A stretch of DNA of 43,571 bases. Source: an uncultured Synergistales bacterium (GTDB taxonomy: Bacteria; Synergistota; Synergistia; Synergistales; Aminobacteriaceae). The position numbers and the translations under genes were made by a program. Positions within the stretch are counted from its first letter, which is position 1; each line of letters begins with the position of its first letter. The notes under the pieces were generated by a model. That model saw only the letters and a program-made list of their open reading frames with translations. It did no database searches and was not told the DNA's origin. Positions 15,445-24,284 of the stretch are shown here, piece after piece. The stretch spans positions 1 through 43,571 of the forward strand of contig CAJOLN010000002.1 of the NCBI GenBank assembly GCA_905235395.1, read 5' to 3'.

Positions 15445-16002
15445 ATGAAAAAATTCGTAGTATTTGCTCTACTTATTGCCCTTATCGCGGCTATGTCAGT
15501 TCCAGCTATGGCATGGGACGCATCAAAACAGAAGTCGCTCGGTCAGGACAAAAACAAAATGACGTGGTACATTCTTGATTACGGCAAAGATGCAAACGGT
15601 GTACCTTTCGCAATTTCCAGAAAATATTACACCAACACCACGATTAAGAATGACACTATTGAACTTCTCATGTCAAAGTTCGGAATTTCTCCGGAAGTTG
15701 CCGGCAGTCTTTACTTCACGGAGTACGGTTATGAGTATACAGCCGACGGGAAGCAATTCGCACAGACATACGTGCGTCATTATGACATGCTTGGCAATGA
15801 GATTCACGGAACAGTTTTTGATGACAGCACAGAGGCAACAAAGAAGAATTTCATCGCACTCTCAGCAGTTGCAGGCTCAACACCAGCGAAGGCAGCAAAT
15901 TATGCGTTTGGAAGAAATGTAACACCCCCAGCAAAAAGTCAGGCCCCAGCAAAAAGCAGCACAGTACCTGAGAAGAGAGTTGTACGCGCAAAAGGGAAAT
16001 AA
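15445..16002 (+). CDS. Secreted protein of unknown function
   Basis: 185 residues. A classic signal peptide (MKKF, hydrophobic 4-20, cleavage after AMA) precedes a mature part with no cysteine, rich in Y, T and K, and a disordered C-terminal tail with repeated P-A-K-S motifs ending in a basic cluster. No family recognised. I start at the ATG at 15445; the in-frame TTG at 15433 adds four residues without a ribosome site of its own. Single-gene unit with its own promoter and terminator. Confidence 0.7.
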   Translation: MKKFVVFALLIALIAAMSVPAMAWDASKQKSLGQDKNKMTWYILDYGKDANGVPFAISRKYYTNTTIKNDTIELLMSKFGISPEVAGSLYFTEYGYEYTADGKQFAQTYVRHYDMLGNEIHGTVFDDSTEATKKNFIALSAVAGSTPAKAANYAFGRNVTPPAKSQAPAKSSTVPEKRVVRAKGK

Positions 16003-16020
16003 GGGAATTATATTTAAGGC

Positions 16021-16053
16021 TCCTCCCGAAATTTTATCGGGGGGAATTTTTTT
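16021..16053 (+). terminator. Intrinsic terminator after the 15445 gene
   Basis: A 9-bp stem (TCCTCCCGA with TCGGGGGGA, one T-G), 7-base loop, seven T. It sits between convergent genes; the minus-strand side has little T-tract. Confidence 0.9.
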
Positions 16054-17386
16054 ATCTGCCTCTCAGAACAGCATATAAAGTTTTAAGCAATATCTCAGTA
16101 TCAAGCCACACAGACCAGTTACGTATATAGTATAAATTCATCTCACGCCGTATATCTGCCTGCGAAGCCCTTAGTCCGCTTACCTGCCATAAGCCTGTCA
16201 TGCCGGGTTTCACTGCGTATGTATGCTTTGGTAAACATGAAGGCTCTGGCCCTGTGAGACTCATTTCTCCTTTGAGGACATTGAATAATTGCGGAAGTTC
16301 ATAAAGTTTTGTGCGTCTCAGAAATCTTTCTGTCTTCGTGCTGTCTTTGCATGCTGTCCTGAATTTATATATCCTGAATGGCTTCAAGTTCCTGCCTATT
16401 CTTTCCTGAACCATTAAAACCGAGCCGCCTTTATCTCTCTTCAGACTCAATGCAGCCCATAGCATTACAGGTGAAAATATTATCAGCGCAATTATTGCTC
16501 CGCTGTAGTCCATTATGTTCTTTATTGCCCTGTTCAATGGGTTCATCAGTCCCTGTGAGGCTGAAATTAACGGAAGACCTTCAACATCTCTGATTGAAGA
16601 TGAAAACGTTGTGAGCATATACATATCAGGAATATAATGCAGTTGTCTCACATGAAATTCTGTCATGCTGAGTATGTGCGTTAAAAGATCTCGTGATGCT
16701 GTAGAAATTGCAATTGCTGCTTCATCTATTTGCTTCTCTTTGTACATTCTCTCTAAATCATCAAGACGGCCAAGTACAGGAAAGCCTGCGATTAATTTTC
16801 CCTGTTTGCTTTCATCATCATCAAGAAAGCCCACAACTTTACATGCCGTGAATTTATGCTCAGTTATTTTTTCTGCAAAGAGTTTTCCTGTTCTGCCCGC
16901 ACCTAGTATTATTATGTTCGTTGAGAGAAGTCCAAGCGCAAAAAAAATTCTCCTGAATGCATATCGCGTTATCAGGCACAAAGGCACAAAAATAAATATA
17001 CCTACAGTGAGTATAAATCGGGAGATATTGAATTTCTGAGAATAAAGATACAGAACAATCACCAGTAAGATTAAGACGGAAGATTTCAGAATGGCTTTGA
17101 ATTCATTCCAGAGAAGCCAGTTTTGAAAACTATAAAGTGAATTGAAATAAAAAACAGTCAGCATAGTACCCGTGAAGAATGTTGCTGTTTCAAAATCAAA
17201 AACACTTGTCACGTCATCTGAAAGCCATAATACAATAACTAACGCAAAGCTGAACCAGTATAAGCAGATATCTGTCACAGCCTGAGAAAAAGCTAAAAAG
17301 GGCCTTATAAAGACTGTAGTATTATTCATACGCAAAATTAAAGAATGCCTTTCATAGATGGTAATTTTTTCGTTTAATTGTATCAT
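16052..17386 (-). CDS. Polyisoprenyl-phosphate hexose-1-phosphate transferase (WbaP/WcaJ-like)
   Basis: About 444 residues from the ATG at 17386; a later ATG at 17329 gives 425 and fits the family's short cytoplasmic N-terminus. Four N-terminal membrane segments are followed by a CoA-binding/Rossmann region (I-I-I-L-G-A-G-R-T-G, about 155-165), a membrane hairpin, and a C-terminal transferase domain with V-Q-E-R-I-G-R, Y-K-F-R-T, Y-E-L-P-Q-L-F-N-V-L-K-G-E-M-S, G-P-E-P and K-P-G-M-T-G-L-W-Q-V-S-G. It starts glycan assembly on undecaprenyl phosphate. The conserved D-E-L-P is E-L-P preceded by Y here, so the acidic pair of the catalytic dyad looks altered; compare the intact pair in the 5176 enzyme. 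No other glycan genes adjoin it. Confidence 0.85.
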   Translation of the reverse strand: MIQLNEKITIYERHSLILRMNNTTVFIRPFLAFSQAVTDICLYWFSFALVIVLWLSDDVTSVFDFETATFFTGTMLTVFYFNSLYSFQNWLLWNEFKAILKSSVLILLVIVLYLYSQKFNISRFILTVGIFIFVPLCLITRYAFRRIFFALGLLSTNIIILGAGRTGKLFAEKITEHKFTACKVVGFLDDDESKQGKLIAGFPVLGRLDDLERMYKEKQIDEAAIAISTASRDLLTHILSMTEFHVRQLHYIPDMYMLTTFSSSIRDVEGLPLISASQGLMNPLNRAIKNIMDYSGAIIALIIFSPVMLWAALSLKRDKGGSVLMVQERIGRNLKPFRIYKFRTACKDSTKTERFLRRTKLYELPQLFNVLKGEMSLTGPEPSCLPKHTYAVKPGMTGLWQVSGLRASQADIRREMNLYYIRNWSVWLDTEILLKTLYAVLRGR

Positions 17387-17398
17387 TAAGCAATTCAA

Positions 17399-17450
17399 AG
17401 ATGCTCAGGAGATAATGAAAAATGCATAAGGATTTATCAGATGCTCAGGA
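17399..17450 (+). repeat. 12-bp direct repeat at the MATE gene start
   Basis: AGATGCTCAGGA occurs at 17399-17410 and 17439-17450. The first copy supplies the ribosome site for the ATG at 17422; the second copy precedes the in-frame ATG at 17464. Confidence 0.6.
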
Positions 17451-18774
17451 AAGAAAATATACAATGATGACCAGGCAGCCTGTTGAAAAATTAGTGCTTC
17501 GTCTTGCAGTTCCCTCAATGATAACTATGATGATAAGTGCAATATACAACATGGCCGATACGTTTTATGTTGCCAGAATTGATATTCAATCACCTGCCGC
17601 TGTTGGAATAGTTTTTTCATACATGGCTTTCATACAGGCAATCGCTTTCTTCTTTGGACACGGAAGCGCAAATTACATCTCGCGTGCACTTGGAGCAAAG
17701 GACAGAGAAGGAGCTGCACTGATAGCGTCAACGGGATTTTTCACGTCATTCATTGCGGGAGTATTAATCGCATCACTGGGATTTATTTTCATGGATTCAC
17801 TGCTTAAACTCTTAGGCTCAACTGATACTATTCTGCCTCATGCACGTGCTTACTTCAGGTATATCTTAATCGGAACGCCGTTAATCATGTCTTCGTTCGT
17901 TATGAACAATCAAATGCGTTTTCAGGGGAACGCTTTTACTTCCATGCTTGGAATAACCTTCGGGGCATGCCTTAATATCATTCTTGATCCGATTTTTATT
18001 TTTACGTTCGGAATGGGAGTATCTGGGGCTTCATTTGCAACAATGTTATCTCAGTTTGTGAGTTTCGTTATTCTTCTAAGGCTCACAGGACGAGGAGACG
18101 GAATTAAAATCAGTTTCAGAAATTTCAAGCCTGCATTTGCACATTACAAGGAGATTGCGGCGGGAGGATTTCCTTCACTGGGTCGTCAGGGGCTTGCAAG
18201 TTTTGCTCTTGCGTACATGAATCAGCTTGCGGGTATCTATGGTGATACTGCTATAGCGGCATTATCAGTAGTGAACAGAGTAATCATGTTTTCAACGTCA
18301 ATGGTTCTGGGGTTCGGTCAGGGTTTTCAGCCTGTATGCGGATTCAATTACGGAGCAAAAGAATTTTCACGTGTCAGGCGTGCATTCTGGTTCACGGTCA
18401 TCACGACAAGTGCGTATTGCTGTGTATTAAGCATAACGGGCTATATCTTCGCAGAAAATGTGATTGCTATTTTCAGACCTGATGATATAGATTTAATTTC
18501 AATTGGCTCACGCGCTTTACGATATGAATGCATAGTTTATACAACTGTTGGGTTCGTCACTATATCCAACATGTACCTTCAGAGCATACGAAAGACAATA
18601 AGAGCGAGCATATTGGCGGCATCACGTCAGGGAATAATGCTTTTCATTGCACTTCAGATAGGAATAAATTTCTTTGGCCTTAATGGTGTCATAATGGCTC
18701 AACCTATGTCTGATGCTTTTACGTTCCTTCTTGCTATCCCGTTTTCATTGAGCGCATTGAATGAGACAAAATAA
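17422..18774 (+). CDS. MATE-family multidrug/sodium antiporter
   Basis: 450 residues with 12 membrane segments. The N-terminal P-S-M-I-T-M-M-I-S-A-I-Y-N-M-A-D-T-F-Y-V matches the MATE TM1 pattern (P-x-I-x-x-x-L-x-x-x-x-Y-N-x-V-D-x-F-x-V), and the second half repeats it with G-F-P-S-L-G-R-Q-G and G-F-G-Q-G-F-Q-P-V-C-G-F-N-Y-G. These pumps export cationic drugs or metabolites using Na+ or H+. The ATG at 17422 has AGGAG upstream; a second ATG pair at 17464 follows a repeat of the same ribosome site, so two starts are possible. Divergent from the WbaP-like gene with a 35-base gap. Confidence 0.9.
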   Translation: MHKDLSDAQERKYTMMTRQPVEKLVLRLAVPSMITMMISAIYNMADTFYVARIDIQSPAAVGIVFSYMAFIQAIAFFFGHGSANYISRALGAKDREGAALIASTGFFTSFIAGVLIASLGFIFMDSLLKLLGSTDTILPHARAYFRYILIGTPLIMSSFVMNNQMRFQGNAFTSMLGITFGACLNIILDPIFIFTFGMGVSGASFATMLSQFVSFVILLRLTGRGDGIKISFRNFKPAFAHYKEIAAGGFPSLGRQGLASFALAYMNQLAGIYGDTAIAALSVVNRVIMFSTSMVLGFGQGFQPVCGFNYGAKEFSRVRRAFWFTVITTSAYCCVLSITGYIFAENVIAIFRPDDIDLISIGSRALRYECIVYTTVGFVTISNMYLQSIRKTIRASILAASRQGIMLFIALQIGINFFGLNGVIMAQPMSDAFTFLLAIPFSLSALNETK

Positions 18775-18823
18775 TATATAATTTAATCGTAAAAAATTTT
18801 TCATTCAGGAGGTAATGCGTATA

Positions 18824-19900
18824 ATGAAAATGACTTTTCGATGGTACGGAAGCAAAGCAGACCCAATCCCTTTGAAGTATATTAAGCAGATTGCAGGCAT
18901 GACCGGATTAATGGGATTGCTCGACAAACCAGCAGGAGTTGTATGGGAAGACGCAGAGATAGCCGCACTCGTAAATGAAGTTCATGAAGCAGGACTTGAA
19001 CTTGAAGTTATTGAGAGTGTGAATGTTCATGAGGATATCAAGATAGGACTTCCTTCACGCGATGAATATATAACGAATTACATTGAGAGCATAAAGAATT
19101 TAGCGCGTCATGGTGTTAAGGTCATCATCTATAACTTTATGCCTGTGTTTGACTGGTTGCGCACTGACCTTGCGAGATTAATTCCTGAAGACGGAAGCAA
19201 TTCATTATATTTCGATGAAAAAGAACTCGGTGATATGGGGCCTCTTGAAATCGTCAGAAAAACAGCAGAAGATTCACAGGGCTTCACGTTACCGGGCTGG
19301 GAACCTGAGAGACTGGCGTTGCTTGAGACCACACTGAAACAGTATGAAGGCATGACACCCGATATGCTCCGATTGAATTATAAGTACTTCCTTGATGCAG
19401 TAATCCCTGTATGCGAAGAACTCGGCGTGAAAATGGCATGTCACCCTGATGATCCTGCGTGGCCTATATTCGGGCTTCCGAGAATTGCGCACTCACAAGA
19501 TGATTATGACAAGATAGTACAGCTTCATGATTCACCGGCTAATACTGTCTGCCTGTGCACTGGTTCGTTAGGTTCAAATCCGTATAACGAAATCCCCGAA
19601 ATAATCCGGCACTTCGGAAGCATGAATCGAATCGGAGCTATGCATGTGCGTAACGTGAAGTATCTCGGACATCATCAGTTCCGTGAAGCCGCTCACCTCT
19701 CATGCACTGGAGATTTGGACATGTACGAGATTATGAAGGCAATATATGAGACATGCCCTGACACGTATGTGAGACCAGATCACGGACGCATGATTTGGGA
19801 CGAGAAAGGCAGACCAGGCTACGGACTTTATGACCGCGCTCTTGGTGCTGAATATCTGCTTGGTCTTTGGGAAGCAATAGACAAGAACGCGAAAAAGTAA
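18824..19900 (+). CDS. uxuA: Mannonate dehydratase
   Basis: 358 residues. Dehydrates D-mannonate to 2-keto-3-deoxygluconate in glucuronate breakdown. The N-terminus F-R-W-Y-G is the family start; T-G-L-M-G and E-V-W-like W-E-D lie close behind; [15 protein letters not shown] is a family hallmark, as are M-A-C-H-P-D-D-P and R-P-D-H-G-R near the C-terminus. The start ATG at 18824 is 10 bases after AGGAGGT; the ATG at 18815 is only one base away from it. The other glucuronate genes (uxaC, uxuB, kdgK) are not in the window. Confidence 0.92.
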   Translation: MKMTFRWYGSKADPIPLKYIKQIAGMTGLMGLLDKPAGVVWEDAEIAALVNEVHEAGLELEVIESVNVHEDIKIGLPSRDEYITNYIESIKNLARHGVKVIIYNFMPVFDWLRTDLARLIPEDGSNSLYFDEKELGDMGPLEIVRKTAEDSQGFTLPGWEPERLALLETTLKQYEGMTPDMLRLNYKYFLDAVIPVCEELGVKMACHPDDPAWPIFGLPRIAHSQDDYDKIVQLHDSPANTVCLCTGSLGSNPYNEIPEIIRHFGSMNRIGAMHVRNVKYLGHHQFREAAHLSCTGDLDMYEIMKAIYETCPDTYVRPDHGRMIWDEKGRPGYGLYDRALGAEYLLGLWEAIDKNAKK

Positions 19901-19949
19901 CGTGATATAATTGCGTGAAATTTTTGTTACGAAAGGCGGAATTATTGAA

Positions 19950-20207
19950 ATGTCAGATACTAAAATCTGTCCAGTATGCAATAAGGCAATGAAACTCAAA
20001 GAAGCAGGCTATCCTATGGGCAGTGCTCTTCTTAAAGCAGACAGAGTTCATGTTGATATTTATACGTGTGAGGACTGCGGAAAGGTTGAACTCTTCGAGG
20101 CAAAAAGTGATCTTGTGAAATGCCCTGTATGCGGAACATTGCATAGTGCAAAAGAGGCTTGTGCTATCTGTGCTTTGAACAAAGGTTTAGATGCCGCGAA
20201 TCATTAA
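19950..20207 (+). CDS. Small zinc-ribbon protein
   Basis: 85 residues. Three C-x2-C pairs (C-P-V-C near residue 6, C-E-D-C near 38, C-P-V-C near 55) plus C-A-I-C near 70, arranged as two zinc ribbons. No signal peptide. Probably a zinc-binding regulatory or chaperone-like protein; function unknown. The ATG at 19950 follows AAGGCGGA at nine bases; the in-frame TTG at 19911 has no ribosome site. It lies 49 bases after uxuA and ends at a terminator shared with the convergent aminotransferase gene. Confidence 0.75.
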   Translation: MSDTKICPVCNKAMKLKEAGYPMGSALLKADRVHVDIYTCEDCGKVELFEAKSDLVKCPVCGTLHSAKEACAICALNKGLDAANH

Positions 20208-20218
20208 GAGAATATTAA

Positions 20219-20254
20219 TCCCCCCAGTTTAAATCGCTGAGGGGAATTTTTTTT
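20219..20254 (+). terminator. Intrinsic terminator after the zinc-ribbon gene
   Basis: A 9-bp stem with one mismatch (TCCCCCCAG with CTGAGGGGA), 9-base loop, eight T. Confidence 0.85.
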
Positions 20255-21461
20255 ATGCCTTTATCGCTTCAAGTCTTCCGGGATATGCCGCTAATGCATG
20301 TTTCAGAATGTTCAATGCCTTCTTTAAGTCTTCACTCTTAAGCACATATGCCATTCTTACTTCATCAACGCCTAATCCGGGCTGTGCATAGAAACCTGAT
20401 CCTGGTGCCGCCATAGTAGTCTCACCGTTGATGTCGAAATTCTGAAGCATCCAGATTATGAACTTCTCTGAATCATCAACAGGTAACTTCACCATTGTAT
20501 AGAATGCTCCCTTAGGTTCATGACATATTACGCCGTCAATCTCCTTCAGGCCATTATATAAAACATCACGGCGCATTTTGTATTCTTTGTTGACTTCCTG
20601 AAGATAACTCTTAGGTGTGGAATATAATGCCGCAGCTCCTACCTGTTCAATTGCAGATACGCTCAGTCTTCCCTGACATAACTTCATGACTTCCGCAAGA
20701 AACTCTTTGTTCTTTATCGCTATACAACCTATACGTGCTCCGCATGCACTGAAACGTTTTGATACACTGTCTACCATGATAACACGGTCTAATGCATCTT
20801 TTGCATCACCAAAGCTCATGAATGTTCCAGATTCATATATGAATTCACGATACACTTCATCAGCGATGATATATAGGTCATGTTTTTTTGCGAGACGTAC
20901 AAGCATTCCAATTTCATCAGGCGTATAGGCTACTCCCGTCGGGTTGCAGGGATGAGACACCCAGAATGCACGTGTCTTTGATGTGATGAGTTTTTCGATT
21001 GTCGATTCACTTGGAAGATGAAAACCCGTATCTGCCTTCGTTGGAATCGGAACAAGTTTAGCAAGTGCGAGTTTCGCGAACGTGTTGTAGTTTGCATAGA
21101 AAGGTTCAGGTACAAGAATCTCATCGCCAGGATCGCATATTATCATCACAACGAACTGTAACGCTTCACTTCCTCCGCATGTAACATACACTTCATTTGG
21201 CTCATAGTTCACGTTCATGGCCTTGTAGTAATTGCTTATTGCCTCGCGTAACTCAATGATACCCTGTGAAGGCTGATATGCTATCGTTGAAGGGTGAAAA
21301 TTTTTGACCGCCTCAAAATATTCTTCAGGTGTCTTAATGTCTGGCTGTCCGATATTCAGATGATACACTTTCTTTCCCTGTGCTTTTGCCTCATCAGCAT
21401 ACGGGATTAGCCTTCGTATAGGTGAGATCTTTAACGCCTTGATTCTTTCGGATAAATGCAT
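20253..21461 (-). CDS. Class I/II pyridoxal-phosphate aminotransferase (AspB/AlaA-like)
   Basis: 402 residues from the ATG at 21461. Fold type I aminotransferase marks: N-I-G-Q-P-D near residue 36, Y-Q-P-S-Q-G, C-G-G-S-E-A-L (phosphate loop), H-P-C-N-P-T-G-V, A-D-E-V-Y-R-E-F, and the PLP lysine in D-S-V-S-K-R-F near residue 235, with a C-terminal substrate arginine in V-R-M-A-Y. The substrate is probably aspartate, alanine or an aromatic amino acid. The ATG follows AGGTGA; a GTG three codons upstream touches the gpmA stop. Translationally coupled to gpmA. Confidence 0.9.
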   Translation of the reverse strand: MHLSERIKALKISPIRRLIPYADEAKAQGKKVYHLNIGQPDIKTPEEYFEAVKNFHPSTIAYQPSQGIIELREAISNYYKAMNVNYEPNEVYVTCGGSEALQFVVMIICDPGDEILVPEPFYANYNTFAKLALAKLVPIPTKADTGFHLPSESTIEKLITSKTRAFWVSHPCNPTGVAYTPDEIGMLVRLAKKHDLYIIADEVYREFIYESGTFMSFGDAKDALDRVIMVDSVSKRFSACGARIGCIAIKNKEFLAEVMKLCQGRLSVSAIEQVGAAALYSTPKSYLQEVNKEYKMRRDVLYNGLKEIDGVICHEPKGAFYTMVKLPVDDSEKFIIWMLQNFDINGETTMAAPGSGFYAQPGLGVDEVRMAYVLKSEDLKKALNILKHALAAYPGRLEAIKA

Positions 21462-21470
21462 GATGTTCAC

Positions 21471-22217
21471 CTACTTCGCTTTTCCCTGTGATGCTACTGC
21501 TGCCTGTGCCTTTGCTATTGCTTCCGCGTCTCCAAGATAACGATGTGATTTCGGGGTCATATCGTCATTGAGTTCATATACCAGAGGAACACCTGTAGGG
21601 ATATTGAGTTCGAGAATGTCCTTGTCGGAAACGTTATCGAGATACTTCACCAATGCACGAAGTGAATTTCCATGTGCCGCAATGATTATCTTCTTTCCCG
21701 ATTGTATTGCAGGTACAATGCTTTCCTTCCAATACGGAACAACACGCGCTACTGTATCAGCGAGGCATTCTGTCAAAGGCAGTTCTGATTCAGTGAGACC
21801 TGTATATCTCGGATCATGTCCCGGATAACGTTCGTCATCTTTCGTTAGCACTGGAGGCTGAATATCATAGCTTCGTCGCCATATCTTCACCTGTGCATCT
21901 CCAAACTTCGCCGCCGTGTCTGCCTTATTGAGTCCCTGAAGAGCACCGTAATGTCTCTCATTGAGCTTCCACGAATGCTGAATCGGAATCCACATTCTGT
22001 CCATTTCCTCAAGAACAAGCCATAAGGTTTTGATTGCACGTTTCAATACGCTCGTGAATGCATAATCAAACGCATAGCCTTCCGCTTTGAGAAGTCTTCC
22101 TGCACTTCTTGCCTCCTCAATTCCCTTCTCAGACAGTGGTACGTCTGTCCAGCCCGTAAATCTGTTCTCTTTGTTCCACGCTGATTCACCATGACGGATT
22201 AATACGATTTCATACAT
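21471..22217 (-). CDS. gpmA: 2,3-bisphosphoglycerate-dependent phosphoglycerate mutase
   Basis: 248 residues, the usual length. I-R-H-G-E-S-A-W-N at residues 7-15 carries the phosphorylated histidine; [27 protein letters not shown] and [11 protein letters not shown] (second histidine) follow. Interconverts 3- and 2-phosphoglycerate in glycolysis and gluconeogenesis. AAGGGAGA precedes the ATG. It is the first gene of a two-gene operon with the aminotransferase. Confidence 0.95.
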   Translation of the reverse strand: MYEIVLIRHGESAWNKENRFTGWTDVPLSEKGIEEARSAGRLLKAEGYAFDYAFTSVLKRAIKTLWLVLEEMDRMWIPIQHSWKLNERHYGALQGLNKADTAAKFGDAQVKIWRRSYDIQPPVLTKDDERYPGHDPRYTGLTESELPLTECLADTVARVVPYWKESIVPAIQSGKKIIIAAHGNSLRALVKYLDNVSDKDILELNIPTGVPLVYELNDDMTPKSHRYLGDAEAIAKAQAAVASQGKAK

Positions 22218-22337
22218 GAATGAATTTCTCCCTTCTGATTTTTTTCAGGAAAGATTATCAGAAAATTCAAGTTTTTGAAAGTATATGAGGCTATAATAGC
22301 GGCAACAAAAATTTCACGAAAGAAGGTTTGAATCATA

Positions 22338-22931
22338 ATGCGAAGATTTTTCATGCTCATCATGTTTATCATCGTGCTGGCATCAGTTGCACATGCTGAC
22401 CAAAAGATTGAGTTCAACGTCTACAAGTGCAAAGTCTGCGGAAAGGAATTCAGGAGCTTTCGGGGAGATGAACTTGACGACAGGAAGTTTCATAACGGAA
22501 GTGAACAGATAAAATATATCTTTCAGTTCTGGAAGTATGATAAAAATTTTCCTGAGTGCAAAGGCGGAAGCAAATGGCATCATTTCGAGAAGAAGACTAC
22601 GAACTCAATGCAGGTCAGTAATCTATCAAAGTCAAATGTATCTGAATATATTGCGGCAGTGAAAGACGGAAAAACTCTTAACGGCATAAAGATAGTCGAA
22701 TGGGAATGCGTGTACTGCAAGAAAAATTTTTATTTCTTCAATGATGACATTCCCAATATAAGAGACTGGGAACAACAGCAGGATAAAATTTTCAATTTGA
22801 AAGGCAGAGCTATAACGAAATGTCCTGAACCGAAAGTTTACGGTCATATCTTCGCGAAGAAGAGAACGAATGACGCAAAATCATTTGACCTTGCAAAGAA
22901 TGCTGAAAAACTTTACTGGGTCAAGAACTAA
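22338..22931 (+). CDS. Exported zinc-ribbon protein, copy 1 (unknown function)
   Basis: 197 residues. A signal peptide (1-20, cleavage after AHA) precedes a mature protein with two C-x2-C sites, C-K-V-C near residue 33 and C-V-Y-C near 125, plus two single cysteines. It is a paralogue of the next gene: both carry Y-x-C-x2-C, a Q-I-x-x-I-F block, an A-V-K-D-G motif, R-D-W-E-Q-Q and D-K-I near 145, and both end in Y-x-V-K-N. Function unknown. First of three exported proteins in one operon with strong ribosome sites between them. Confidence 0.7.
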   Translation: MRRFFMLIMFIIVLASVAHADQKIEFNVYKCKVCGKEFRSFRGDELDDRKFHNGSEQIKYIFQFWKYDKNFPECKGGSKWHHFEKKTTNSMQVSNLSKSNVSEYIAAVKDGKTLNGIKIVEWECVYCKKNFYFFNDDIPNIRDWEQQQDKIFNLKGRAITKCPEPKVYGHIFAKKRTNDAKSFDLAKNAEKLYWVKN

Positions 22932-22946
22932 GGAGGTTGAATTATA

Positions 22947-23555
22947 ATGAAAAAATTCATGCTGTCTGTCGCGTTTATTCTTCTGTGTGCCGTGAGTGCA
23001 TATGCGGAGATTAAACTTCCAATAAGGTCGTATCGCTGTGATGACTGCGATAAATATTTCTACAGCATAGACGGAGATGATCTCTCACAACTTGATTTCC
23101 TTGTTCCCTCCAATCAGATTAACAGGATATTCAAGCTCAGTAACTATCAGGCGAATCTTGAACCATGCAAAGGGAAAATGATACATAATTTTGAATACAA
23201 TATGACACGTGATTTGCCCATAAGTGAAGTGCTCAAGCATTCATCAAGAATCGCAGTGATAAAAGACGGAGCAAGATTAAACTGTCTTGCAACTTCATCA
23301 TGGTGGTGTGTAAATCCCGGCTGTAATGACCCGTTCATAATCTACTCACTTCAAAATGACAGCTTCATTCTGAGAGACTGGGAGCAGCAGCCCGATAAAA
23401 TAATCAACATGAAGACATTGAAGGGCGTTGTGAAATGTAATATGCCGTACAGTTTTGGCCATGCATTCAAATACGATTCAGGAACTCATGATACACCTGT
23501 GAGTTCGTATAGTTTTGCGAAAAGCCTTGAGGATTATTATTACGTCAAAAATTAA
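22947..23555 (+). CDS. Exported zinc-ribbon protein, copy 2 (unknown function)
   Basis: 202 residues, 16 bases after its paralogue. A signal peptide (1-20, AYA) is followed by C-D-D-C near residue 31 and C-V-N-P-G-C near 122 (spacing widened to four). Shared blocks with copy 1: Q-I-N-R-I-F, A-V-I-K-D-G, R-D-W-E-Q-Q-P-D-K-I, a K-x-x-x-C-P/N segment and a terminal Y-V-K-N. The pair looks like an old tandem duplication. AAGGAGG precedes the ATG. Confidence 0.7.
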   Translation: MKKFMLSVAFILLCAVSAYAEIKLPIRSYRCDDCDKYFYSIDGDDLSQLDFLVPSNQINRIFKLSNYQANLEPCKGKMIHNFEYNMTRDLPISEVLKHSSRIAVIKDGARLNCLATSSWWCVNPGCNDPFIIYSLQNDSFILRDWEQQPDKIINMKTLKGVVKCNMPYSFGHAFKYDSGTHDTPVSSYSFAKSLEDYYYVKN

Positions 23556-23567
23556 GGAGGAACTCTC

Positions 23568-24260
23568 ATGAAGAAAGTTTTTTTAGCAGTATTGTTATTC
23601 GTGTTGTCAGCCGCAAGTGTAGTTCATGCCGCATTGCCGAAGACCTATAAGGAATTCAAAGAACGTTACCAGACAGAAGGCACTACACCAGAAGGAGCAG
23701 TGAAGTTATACTTTGAGGGAGTATTTGCGTACATGAATGCTGAGACACGCAAGGAAGGTGCGAAAATGCTTCGTTATGCTCTTCATTCAGATCGTCCGAT
23801 TGAACGTTCAACACATTATGCTACGTTCGTGGAACGCATGAAAGACCCTGATTACAATTACGCATTCAGGAGTTTCGCGAGGGGTTCATCACCTGAGAAT
23901 AACTATGCAATGAATCCCGATCACTTCAGAATTATGTACGCAGGGAAATTCACGAGAGATCCGGGCGGTTATCTCAAAGTTCCGCTGAGGAGTTCAGGAG
24001 CAGACAGCCCCCGCATAATCTGGGTGAAGGAATATGAAGACGGCCTTTGGTACGTAATCAATAATGCCGCAACATATGTTCAGGTTCAAATCCCAAAAGT
24101 TGAAGCAATACGCCGCAGTCATGCACATGATTCAGATTATGATGAAGAAGATGAAGATGAAAAACCTTCACAGCAAACAAGTACAGAGCATACGCAAAAC
24201 TCTTCGGCTAAAACGACAGATAATAATGATGAAGAGTACGATCATGACTTCTTCAAATAA
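23568..24260 (+). CDS. Exported protein of unknown function with acidic tail
   Basis: 230 residues. Signal peptide (1-21, VHA). The mature domain (about 22-175) carries T-P-E-G-A-V-K-L-Y-F near residue 40, W-V-K-E-Y and W-Y-V-I-N-N near 150; this resembles an NTF2-like or lipoprotein-type domain. The C-terminal 50 residues are disordered, acidic and rich in D, E, S, T and H. No cysteine in the mature protein, so it is unlike the two genes before it. Strong GGAGGA ribosome site; third gene of the exported-protein operon. Confidence 0.65.
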   Translation: MKKVFLAVLLFVLSAASVVHAALPKTYKEFKERYQTEGTTPEGAVKLYFEGVFAYMNAETRKEGAKMLRYALHSDRPIERSTHYATFVERMKDPDYNYAFRSFARGSSPENNYAMNPDHFRIMYAGKFTRDPGGYLKVPLRSSGADSPRIIWVKEYEDGLWYVINNAATYVQVQIPKVEAIRRSHAHDSDYDEEDEDEKPSQQTSTEHTQNSSAKTTDNNDEEYDHDFFK

Positions 24261-24284
24261 ACATTAAGGATGTGAATGTGATAA

